Positions 1 through 12,200 of a stretch of 53,500 nucleotides of DNA are shown in pieces; within the stretch, counting starts at the first letter, position 1; each line of letters starts with the position of its first letter. The DNA is taken from the NCBI RefSeq assembly GCF_964340395.1, contig NC_135571.1, positions 13,157,546 to 13,211,045 on the forward strand, written 5' to 3'. The notes below the pieces were generated by a model. The model was not told the origin of the DNA and made no database searches. It was given only the letters and a program-made list of their open reading frames with translations. A program made the position numbers and the translations under genes. Source of the stretch: Glandiceps talaboti (Eukaryota; Hemichordata; Enteropneusta; Spengelidae).

Positions 1-61
1 TTCGTCAGTTTCCTTGAAAGTACATCTATTTAGTGAATAAATTATCATAGACAAAGGGACG

Positions 62-184
62 CTGTATAGCACGGACACTCGAATCAATTTGTATGATTTT
101 TAAAAAAAATGTTGAGTAAAATAATTTACTCTACATTTTTTAAAAAAAAGCATACAAATTGATTTGAATGCCTGTGCTGTATAG
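62..184. repeat. Hairpin MITE-like element 1
   Basis: The two halves are inverted copies of each other. The left arm begins CTGTATAGCACGGACACTC and the reverse complement of the right arm begins CTATACAGCACAGGCATTC; the match continues for about 60 bases, through a shared AATCAATTTGTATG block, into an A/T-rich loop. No coding capacity. The structure is that of a foldback or miniature inverted-repeat transposon; the superfamily is not recognised and no clear target-site duplication was found. Confidence 0.7.
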
Positions 185-187
185 TAT

Positions 188-331
188 AGGGCAAATTCAG
201 GTGAAAACTGGTTTGTGATCTGTTAGCTAAAAGTAGACGTCGATGCACTCTAACTCAGTGCTAAGTCTCGTCTACTACAAGAACTAACACAGTAATGGAT
301 CACAACCCGTTTTTATCCTGAATTTGTCTAC
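188..331. repeat. Hairpin MITE-like element 2, adjacent to element 1
   Basis: A second inverted repeat begins a few bases after the first. The left arm has CAAATTCAGGTGAAAACTGG and a TGTGATC block; the reverse complement of the right arm has CAAATTCAGGATAAAAACGG and the same TGTGATC block, followed by a shared GTAGACG block towards the centre. Noncoding. The arms differ from those of the neighbour, so this is a different family or a nested insertion. Confidence 0.65.
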
Positions 332-1357
332 AGTCTTTTCAAACTTTTTGTTGAAATTTGTGAAGTCATGTGGCGTGTTGATTAAAATCAGTTCACAATT
401 GTTTTAGTAAAAATGCAAATAAATTGCAGACAAGCAAGAATTGAATAGTTGATTATTTTGGTTCGAGAATAAATTTCAATGGTCGATGTTATTATTCTAA
501 GTTTATTCTTTTAGTAAGATGATATTTAGATTAGGATTTTAGACAGAATCTAATTTAATGATTTCAAGTTGAGTTGCCATGGTTACTACAGGACAGATGC
601 TATTTAATGAATTATTTGTGTTAATCTACTAACTGTCTTCTCAATTTTTAACCTTCATATTTGAAAGAACTTTTAACCAGCAAGCAATTTTTAAAGTCAT
701 TTGTACACTCTTTTGAGATATTTTATTTGGTTTTAATCTCTTAATTTCGTAGTTGTTGTATTATTTTTCATCTTCACAGTGTTAGTTGTTAGTTTGTTTC
801 TACAAATCACTGAGGTAGTGTAGTGTTACTTTAATAATAATATTTGTTTTCCTTTTCTTATTCATATATGTCAGTCAGTCAGTCAGTCTGTCTGTCTGTC
901 TGTCTGTCTTGGTGTTCTGTGTCTCTGTCTGTCTTTCTCGCTCATCTTGTTTTTAAGGTTGTGCATACTGAGAGAATGGTGATGACAGGACTTACACAAT
1001 GAAATGTCCAATACAATATTATATAGATTGATACATTATTTAATGTCTTTGTGTCCAAATATACAGATTAACCACAAGGTATTTACATAAATTTACATAA
1101 ATTTACATGTCTGCATAACATCTAATATACTTCTGTTTACTTCATAATTCTATATACATGTCAATATTAATTATGAAATATGAAATTATATATATTCAAT
1201 AACTCGGACGTCAATTGTGAGTAGGTGTTAGCGTTTGTATACATAGTAATACTTGTAACTCATAGATTAACGCATTCATGACACACTATCTCTAGGGACA
1301 TGGTAGACTTTAACTGTAATATGTAACTCCACCCTCACCTCCTGCTCTAGACTACAC

Positions 1358-1455
<98 letters not shown>

Positions 1456-3218
1456 AATTAAGTCTATAATACTCTGCTACTAATATTTGTATCGAGCATT
1501 ATTATCTCCAGTAAGACACTTACATTCATATCTATATATATATATAGAGAGAGAGATTCACTAATATCAAACATTTTGCAAGTATGGCTTTTGTAATCTG
1601 TTACAAATCCATTCATCACGTTAGTTCAGTGCCTTCAATTGAGTTTAGTGGAATCTATCTGAACAAAATTCTTGCAAGAAAACTTCCTAAATTTTGTAAC
1701 CATGGAGATAAGCCCTAGTCTATGGTGTGTATGGTGTGGACCATCAACAAAATATCAGGATTGGATATCACACATGATTCTTGAAGGACAACAAAAGTTA
1801 AGTTACCATACAAAATGAAATCAAGGTAAAAATTGCAAAAAATTAAATTTATAAAAAAAAATGTTACATGTTCCTTTAATGTCTAGCTAAAACATTTGTC
1901 AATAATCTGAAGCATGTCAGTAGATGAATCTCAAAAAATTATAATTCTCATTTCATAATTATCATCTCACCATAACTGCAGCATGTTGTATAATGAGTAT
2001 ACATATTTTTATGAAATACTGAAATTAATATAAATCAATAATTTTCTAAATTTCAAATAAAACATTCAGTATTGAAACTTTTCCTGTTGAACTTCCTGTT
2101 ATAAATATTTCAGATCAAAATATCATCCACAGGTTTTTTTGATAACTCTGTCCCATGCCACAAAATAATTAAGAGTGTCCTGAAAATATTGTGTTTAGTT
2201 TGAAATATAGTGTAATTTCTTTACCAAATTTTCAATCAGTTTGAAAATAATACGTTTTATTTTCACTTACTCTAAAATATCTAGTTGATTGTGATAAAAA
2301 AAATTCAAATTCAGACTTAAGTTCTCAAATATTCAACTCTTTAAAATGATGATAGCATGGTTACCATGGCAACACACATCATTATGCAAATCTGCCTAGT
2401 TTGACGAATACTGCATATGTACTTGCAAGTGAACTTTGTCAATGTTTGTTAAAAATTTGGGTCAGTGGGATTGATACAGATTGGTTGTTATGACGACTGA
2501 TTTTATAGCTATTAAGAATATGGGTTGTTGTTTTTTAGAAAAGAATATAGGGAAAGTGTATCAAACTCAAATTTAAAGTCATATTGAAAGATACATTACA
2601 TTCATTCACAGCTTAAAGAAGTTCTCTGAAAATGTAAATCTTTCATTTGATTATCATAACACTACGATATGAAGGCACTACTCAGTTGTGATCACATCAA
2701 CAAATTTCAAAATGTATTTGAACCAATAAAAATGCTCACGTTATCATAATTCATATCAGATCATTTTTCATTTCTTACTATATACTGTAAAAATACTTTA
2801 TATTTCACTTTTTCATGATCTTGACTTTGTCAAAAATGATGTTTAGAATGAGCTGATTTCACTTTTCAAAAGTGAAAAACCTTGCACTGATGAATATAAT
2901 TTGGAATATTACGATAAAGTTATTTTGTTTGCTTTTTTTGTCTTAAAAGTACTACACCAGCCAATCAGAACTGACTTTTGAGATAAATATGGCACACATC
3001 AGGTTTAACTGACCAATCATTGGAAATGCAGAAATACAATAAGGGAGTATCCAATTGAAACATATAGTTTTCACAATAATTTTGAGCTGTTGTCTCAATT
3101 TCATATGGTTCCATAATTTATGAAAAATTCACCCTGAATCAGAATGGAATATTCTGTATATTTGCCAAATTGTTACTACACAGAACATTCCATTGCTGTG
3201 GAGTAGGGGTGTTCAGAA
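332..3218. other. AT-rich gene-poor stretch 3' of the VWA gene
   Basis: No convincing coding exon on either strand. It holds a TCTG/TCAG tetranucleotide tract (about 870-910), a pure TA microsatellite (about 1362-1452) and AT-rich unique-looking DNA. The 3' UTR of the minus-strand VWA gene must lie at its right end; no polyadenylation signal could be placed with confidence. Confidence 0.5.
1362..1452. repeat. (TA)n microsatellite
   Basis: About 90 uninterrupted bases of alternating TA. Such a tract can extrude cruciforms and is highly length-variable. Confidence 0.95.
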
Positions 3219-6200
3219 TTATGGTAGAACCTGTGATCTGTATTCTTGCATTTTCATTTCTTTGACTGCGATTCGTAGGTCTTTCTTTTCCTGATTATCT
3301 TTTTCGATTTCACGGAAATGTTCCCGACGCGTAATTTCAGCGTTACGTTTTTGTACGTCTCTCTGTGCGTACTGTTGTTGCTGCTCAGCTAACTTTTCAC
3401 TATGTTCCTGCCATCTCAAATCAGTATTTTGTCGTTTTATTTCCTGATATAAAAAAAAAGAGATTTAAGATTAGTTAGTGTAAATGTGATTTTATCATAT
3501 GGCCTAATGTGAAGGTATATAATCCATATTTTCTGTTCAAATATGATATCTTGGCTTGAGTATGCTGTAATGGCTAATGTCTGATTATATTTAAAATTTG
3601 GGTGGGGAAACCTAGTTGATTGGCAGAGCTTTACAATAAATGATAATTCTGGCAAGCCAGATAATTATTTTTTAACTGAGGCAAAGAAAAAGGATGCAAA
3701 AGGCAATGAAAAAGTCATGTAGAGTCCTGTGGTTTGAAAACAAGGACAAATTATGAAATACTATAATGTATCATAACTATTGACCCACCTGTCTCCTTTC
3801 AATGGTTTCTTCTATTTCTTTCTGTCTCTGTGTTTGAACCTCTGCCCGTCGTTGTGCTCGTTTAGTGATCGCCTCTAATTTAGCTCGCTGCCTCTCCTGA
3901 TCTCTCATGGAATAGTCCTCAATCCTCTGCATCACTTGTGCCTGCAGTGCTTTCTTGGTTTCCATGGCATGCGAGATCATTTTTTCTTCATTCTGAGTTC
4001 TGTTTAAGTCTTTCTCAAGACGTTCTCTATGCAAAAGTCTGTAAAAAAACAAAACTGATAATTATTGTTTGAAAAAAAAATGGAAGGTATTTTAATACAG
4101 TATCTTATCTTTGATTTTGTAGGATTCCAAGCTTCAAATATACAAAACATTATGCCAAATCAGCATTTTACCTTTCTCGGTATTTTGTTTTTCTATATTT
4201 TCATTGTTTGATATTCTCTCATTTTCTGTTTTACTTATTAATTTTCCGTTGCATGTGATGTATATGGTGATATGTGAATTGTGATGCTTCAGTGTCGGCA
4301 TGTGTCAATTATCGCCCTGTCCTTGCCTTACCTAGCCTAGCCTTGCCTAGCCTTGCCTAGCCTTGCCTTACCTAGCCTAGCCTTGCCTTACCTTGCCTTA
4401 CCTAGCCTTGCCTAGCCTTGCCTTACCTTACCTAGCCTTACCTTACCTAGCCTTACCTTGCCTAGCCTTGCCTTACCTTGCCTTACCTTCCCTTACCTTA
4501 CCTTACCTTGCCTTGCCTTACCTAGCCTTGCCGTGCCTTGCCTAGCCTTGTCTTACCTAGCCTTGTCTTGCCTAGCCTTGCCTTACCTAGCCTTACCTAG
4601 CCTAGCTTTGCCCTGCCTAGCCTTACCTAGCCTTGCCTTACCTTGCCTTGCCTAGCTTTGCCTTACTTTGCCTTACCTTACCTTACCTTACCTTACCTTG
4701 CCTTGCTTTGCCTTGCCTTGCTTTGCTTTGCCTAGCCTTACCTTACCTAGCCTTGCCTAGCCTTGCCTTACCTAGCCTAGCCTTACCTAGCCTTGCCTTA
4801 CCTAGCCTAGCCTTACCTAGCCTAGCCTTGCCTTACCTTGCCTTACCTAGCCTTACCTAGCCTTGCCTTACCTTACCTAGCCTTACCTTACCTAGCCTTA
4901 CCTTGCCTAGCCTTGCCTTACCTTGCCTTACCTTACCTTACCTTACCTTGCCTTACCTTACCTAGCCTTGCCTAGCCTTGCCGTGCCTTGCCTAGCCTTG
5001 TCTTACCTAGCCTTGCCTTGCCTAGCCTTGCCTTACCTTGCCTTACCTAGCCTTACCTAGCCTAGCTTTGCCCTGCCTAGCCTTACCTAGCCTTGCCTTA
5101 CCTTGCCTTGCCTAGCTTTGCCTTACCCTGCCTTACTTTGCCTTACCTTACCTTACCTTGCTTTGCCTTGCCTTGCCTTGCTTTGCTTTGCCTAGCCTTG
5201 CCTTACCTTGCCTTACCTAGCCTTACCTAGCCTAGCCTTGCCTTACCTTGCCTTGCCTAGCCTTGCCTAGCCTTACCTAGCCTTGCCTTGCATAGCCTTG
5301 CCTTGCATAGCCAAGCCTAACCTAGCCTTGCCTTACCTTGCCTAGCTTTATCAATATTATGTGTGTTATATGGCATGTAATTATAGTTTTTTTCATTTTC
5401 CTTTTCTCTAAAGTCAACCATTCAATCATAAAACTGCTAACCTTGATTGTTCATCTCTTGCTGCTTTTTGTTTATCTGTATCCATATCTTTCTGTTTCAC
5501 AATGAGTTCTCTTTCCATTGCTTGTCGCTTCCTGCTTTCCAGGTATCCTCGTTCTTTTATCTCTCTTGCCAGATCTTTCCTTCCTATCCTTTGATGTGCC
5601 GGTGCTTTGGGTGCGAACGGAACAGTGTGTCGACCATTTTGGTGTTTCAATACCCACTGCATTTGTGCACGGTCACTTCTAACATCGTGGTCAATGGTGC
5701 CAAACATGGCTGATCTGTTGATAGGACCGAGGAATTCTGGATCTGGGAACAGTGGCTGAGCTTTCGCTTCTAAAGGAGCTTTCATGGTTGTTTCTCTAAA
5801 CGGTGTCACTCCCTTTGATAATCCACCTGGTTTGCTAGCCTCTGATGTTCCTGAAGCCCTGCTCCAATATTGCCATCGAGGGCGCTCATCAAGTTCTCGC
5901 CTCTTGAAATGTGGCGTATGATAAAAGAGGAGGCTTGAATCTGTGCTAACAGCTTTATCAAATGCTAATCTACTTATCTCATCCTCAGATTCTTCATCAG
6001 ACTCTGACTCGTCAAGTATTTTTTCAGGTAGGTCAAATTTTTCCTCTAAATCTTCATGTCTTGGACTTTTTCTTTCAGCTTCGATTTCTCCAACTACTGA
6101 GCCAAAGCCACTGTCCTTTTCACCATTGTCTCTGAATGACACCCTCTTAAGGCTACTGCTGAGTAGCCGACTTTGTTCAAGGCCCCTTATCTCTCCGTTT

Positions 6201-9200
6201 GTAATCATTTTATGATCCATCAGCTGTTTCATTACTTTCTCGTTCAGTTCCGCTTTCGTTAAGTTGGTTCCAGGAATCACTCTTTCAACATCATCCCTCT
6301 TAACAGCCGATGGTCTCATGGTAGATTGCGGCATAACGTAGATACGTTCTCTATCCGGATAGACGGGGATGAAGACTTGTTCCTTTGGTAGACCTCGTAT
6401 CCTGGTTACCGTCTCATAATCTGGAGGTTCTGGAATAGGCATGACAATGGGATAACCTGCCGGAACAACGAAGGGATAATCTGGATGTCTTTTCAGATTG
6501 GCTCGTGCTGATGCCGGCATTTGTAATTCAAGTTGGATTCTATCATACAGATGCGTGGGAATCCATACTGACAGTTTTCTCGGCACTTTCTCTGTCTTTC
6601 CGTTGAAGAAATTAACAACGATGAAATCTGAGTCAGCAGCATCTGCAAGGATACAAAAAAGTCAATTAATTACATACTTGTTGCATTTGTCCCATGTTGG
6701 GTTATCATACATTTTGTTTTTACCAGTTCAGTTTCAAGTAACAGAAGACTGAAATTTGGATCAAAGATGGTTGTTCACATCCATGGCCAGGTTCAAGCAT
6801 AACTAGATACATGTATTATACCCCAATATTTTTCTTCAGCCTAAGGGGCCTTGTCACTATGAGTTGATTGAAAGCCTTAGGTAACAAATGTTTTTGGACA
6901 GAATGATGAAACATGTGTGGGAATAATGTAACCATACATGTACATCATCACACATAATTCTAGTCTGTACAGTATGCCGTGGTGGGGTACCCTCCTTCAT
7001 CGGTCAACCCTTCCCACGTTGGTGAGAGGAGGATGGTAAAGGGATACATTTTCTTACCTCCAGCAGCCCTGCCTTCAACACCTTCCAGTACTGTACCAGG
7101 TCCATATCTCACTCCTTCCTTCTCCCACGGTGCTAGAACTTTATCGCCTGGTACGATAGTATGTCTTATTGCATCATCATATGCTATAAGGTCAAAGATA
7201 GCAGATTCTTGAAGTCTGGATTGATGTTTTCCACCATCAGGGTGTCGATCAAACTCAACCAGGAACTTTCTCCTGACTGTTAGCTATAGCACAAACAAAG
7301 AAATAAACATTAGTTTTATTTTCAGTAAGCGAAACTGAGTCAACAAGTTCAAGAAATGTAAAGACATACTTTTGATGTTCATATTTTATAAACATACAAA
7401 CACACACACACACACACACACACACTTGTTTCTTAATGAGTAAAGTCCTTGGACAAGATTTGAACTACGACTGTGCCCTGGTCAACCCATCTGTATAATT
7501 GGGGACCTGGTAGGATAGAAAATGCAATGTGAATGTTTATAGAGGCTGCAATGAACTGTATGCTCCCCAGGGAGTTGAGGAAGTAAAGGGCCCCACTATA
7601 CAAAATGTAGGTCCATGCCAGGGGTAATAATTGTAAAGCACTGTGAACAGAGAAAGGTCTGTATTTTTTTTTATTTATCATACACAAATGTATGGTAAAA
7701 TTAAGCAATAAACCACCCCTGGGGATGATATACCACACCAGTCAGTTTTGACCAGTGAACTCATATACAATGTATGTATTCATGATTATATCAGTATATT
7801 TAAAAAAAATAAAAAACAAGATAAGAACTAATGTTTTATGGTTTCATTTGCCCCCCCCCCCTGAATATGAATAATTTGCATAACAATAAAGCTGATTTTA
7901 AGACAGCTGATTAAACACGTCGATCATGACCATGAACAATGTGTGTCGTGTAGTGAATTTATTTTACCTACTTCTTGGTTCTTGTGATAATCTGTACATT
8001 GATAGGCCCATTACATGTACATTCAAAAGTACGGTTATGAACAAACTGCCTGTTTTTAAGGATGGTATATTACTTGAAATAGTTGTGATACGACATGTTG
8101 GTATACCCGGCTTCACAACTCAGTGAGGTGAGGATATACATGTAGACATGACAGGTAGATTACAATGTATATTCACGGGATTTACGTCAGTACACTTTAA
8201 GGGTTGGGGATTTCCTACTCGGATTGATGACTGATACTCCAGGACAGGATTCCAGACACAAGTTTCTATTTAGATTAATGGTAACCCTGTCAAGGTAAGC
8301 TCTTACACTTGCTTCATTTTTATAACAGGACACGTACCTGTTTCCACTTCAGCCGAGTTGAGAACCATGCATGCCTTGACCTTAGTACTGTAGTAGGTAT
8401 GTGATGATTTGTACAAATACGCAATAATTCGGCAGCTTTTGAAATTGAATTCACAATTTCCCATAAACTACTGTCTCATTGAGAAAATCTTGCTCTGACA
8501 ATTCACAGAGTTCACTATCACACAGTGTGGGACTACAACATTCGGATCGGAGCCAATGACAAAGCAGTGACCTCCAAGAAGTATTGTAAACATCAAAACT
8601 TGGATGTGTGCCCACTGTTCATTAGACGTGACAGTTTGATGTATAGACCAATCAGATCTCTCAATTTGCACCATCAATATACATACACATGTACTGGTGT
8701 AATTAATGTAATACATGTTTTGTAATTGGATAACTTGGATAGCGTTTTGGTTGATAATAACAAAGCACAATAACTGACTCTTAGTTTGAATTCCTGTACA
8801 TGTAATATGAAGTAGATACATATAGACATTCCTGTCTTGAAAGCAATAACTCCATGGAGAATCTATTGATTTGACTTCAGTGTTTTGTGTTTAGGACTGT
8901 TAGGTACTTAAAATCTACTTGACTTCCCCCATCACTCTACCAGATATCCTTATGTTACCTGAATTCACACACCACCTATTTCATATTTCATATTTCCCCA
9001 GTCACTCTACCAGATATCCCTATGTTACCTGAATTTACACACCACCTATTTCATATTTCATATTTCATATTCCCCCAGTCATTCTACCAGATATCCCTAT
9101 GTTACCTGAATTCACACACCACCTATTTCACATTTCATATTTCATATTCCCCCAGTCATTCTACCAGATATCCCTATGTTTAATACCTGAATTCACACAC

Positions 9201-12200
9201 CACCTATTTCATATTTCATATTTCATATCTTATATTCCCCCAGTCATTCTATTAGATATCCCTATGTTACCTGAATTGACACACCACCTATTTCATATTT
9301 CATATTTCATATTTCATACATGAGTACCATGCATGTTGTTAGACTGGCTCAAGTCTCTGGGCTTTTTTCATTCTTTATTTGAATAAAATATATTTAAAAA
9401 AACACACAACTGTAGTCTTTTGTGTGATAAGATAACTGACTGACTGAGTGTGAAACAAATGGATGAATACTTGTATACCTGACTGACTCACGACTGAGTG
9501 TGAAACAAGTGAATGAATGAATGCATACAATGTATAGTCACAACTTTGGGAGACTACTAAATATAGTATTAACTGGGAAAAGTTAATAAAACAGTCTAGG
9601 ACATTTTCCTTTCAGAAACTTAGAAATGAATAACAAAACAAATATTTGAAGATTATGAGACAAAAAAGTTCAAGGGACTGGACTGCCCGAGGGTGGTGTC
9701 AGTTTAAATGCAGCATGTACATACATGTATGCATTAATATCTAATATTACACACTGTGTTTGTGGTCACCATGGTAATAAAACCTTAGTATAGAGCAAAA
9801 CCCTGGTATTGTTGTCTGCCTTTTTTAGTAATCCTATGTCAACTGGACATACATATTATTTATGAACTAAACTGAACACTGTACACATATATAGTTTTAT
9901 ATATTATGTAGTTGAATGGTTCCAATATCAAACACAATTGGCAGTAGTAAGCACTTAGTGTACAGAGTATCAGGGGTTGCAATAGACTTTGAAACCAGTG
10001 AGTCCCAGGGATCAATCATTGAATCACTGCTCAAAATATGGGGTCCCTCAAAAAAAAATTTAGTGGTTCCATTTTATTGTCGCTTATTATCACTCACATA
10101 TCATACAAACACTCCATACAGTAAACCTTAATAACAAACTCACAAACACATGTATGTAGTAAAAATAGTATGTTAGTTAAACACTTTTTAGTTTCAATAC
10201 ATTTGTTGTTACATGTACTTGTACAATCATTGATCAATAAAATACATACTAAGTAGGAAGCCATGATGATAAAATTGTTTTATAAATCAAAATTCCAAAA
10301 ATACATGTAGATACCCAAACCTCCTGATCTATATGACCACTTTAATATACATGTAACCCACTTCATCCAGTATCACCTGACTTGCCTCAGTGGTCACACA
10401 ATTGTAATATTATAGAGATACATGTAAGTGTAATGACACCACATAGATTTTAATAACAGGGTGTACATGTACATGATTACAGACATTTAGAAGAAACCCT
10501 TGGTTAATTTCTTTTTTTAATTTGTCAAAAATGTTATCGGCTACTGAACAATTTATTGTTACTGGGTATAAATGTCATTCATGTTGCCTGGCAACAAAGC
10601 TCTACATCACATTGTATGTTGCAGTGAGTATAAATTACTTGGCAGATTTGAAATGAAATTCAGTCAACTGTGGTGTTAGCCAATTATGTTAACAATAACT
10701 AAGCAACGATGTAGGTCCCAGAAACAGGTGACTTGTAAATATTTCAAAGACATTTGGTAACGAGTTAGTATGCTGTAATATACAAAGTGACCCATTTTAT
10801 GACAATTGCAAATGAAGGGTCACATAAGAGGTCAAAGATTTGAAGAAATAAGGGCTGAAATTTCATCCACAGAGGACAATGAATAGTTTTTCATTATTAG
10901 CTGCATTACACACATACTACTGTAGCTGGTCTCAGGGTTTGGTACAGAAGTAGTATTGTTACATTTTGTATATTGATGTGATTGTAAACTTCTTAGTATG
11001 CATTGCCTGAACATTGCATACACAAATGTATTGATAATATGATTTTTAGTATTATAGTATTTTTTCTCATTGTACGCAAAGTATTACATTCTACATTGTA
11101 TGTAATTACATAATTACGTTACTACTGCACATTTTCACTCTGTTTACTAAATAAAGTCATCTGTCATACATTGTAAGATGGAGATTTTCAACTGATTTAC
11201 AGTGCTGTGCTGTGCTTTGCTGTATTGTAATGTGCTGTGCATTGCTGTATGTGATGTACTGTACGGTACGGTACCGTGCTGTACTGTGCTGTACTAGTCA
11301 GTAATATACATATATGCACTGCATCCACTGCTCAGTTAAATACATACTGTACATTATCCATCACCCTTCACATGGGTATTAAGCCAAATCATTATATAAA
11401 TGGTATGGTCAAAGTCATTGTACAACTCAAAGGTAGCCTACATGTACATGTAGTCTATGTTACCCAGACTCTCACTGCTGAGGGCTCTACTGTGAGACCC
11501 CCTAGACGAGGGTTTGGGGACGAAACATAATCCCAAATAGTCTCTGTTACTCAGCCTCTCACTGCTGAGGGCTCTACTGTGAGACCACCTACACAAGAGT
11601 TTGGGGAAACATAATCCTAAATAGTCTCTGTTACCCAGACTCTCACTGCTGAGGGCTCTACTGTGAGACCACCCAGACAAGAGTTTGGGGAAACATAATC
11701 CCAAATAGTCTCTGTTACCCAGACTCTCATTGCTGAGGGCTTGACTGTGAGACCACCCAGACAAGAGTTTGGGGAAACATAATCCCAAATAGTCTCTGTT
11801 ACCCAGACTCTCACTGCTGAGGGCTCTACTGTGAGACCACCCAGACAAGAGTTTGGGGAAACATACAAATGTACATTGTAATCCCAAATAGTCTCTGTTA
11901 CCCAGACTCTCACTGCTGGGGGCTCTACTGTGAGACCCCCTAGACAAGAGTTTGGGGAAACATAATCCAAAGTTGTCTGTACCAGAAGTCACACAGTCAG
12001 TACATTTCTTCCAGGTCATGAAAAATGAGCTAGCTGACAAAGCCTGTTCGTTGTTATTAAGTTGCGTTGTTCATTTGAGACATGTAAACATGTTGCAAAG
12101 GAACCTTGATTGTTCATACAATGTTGGACGTAGAGTATGTCCCAGAATGCACTATTCTGGGAGATAGATCTGGTGCAAGAAACTTGAGATTATGTTTAAT

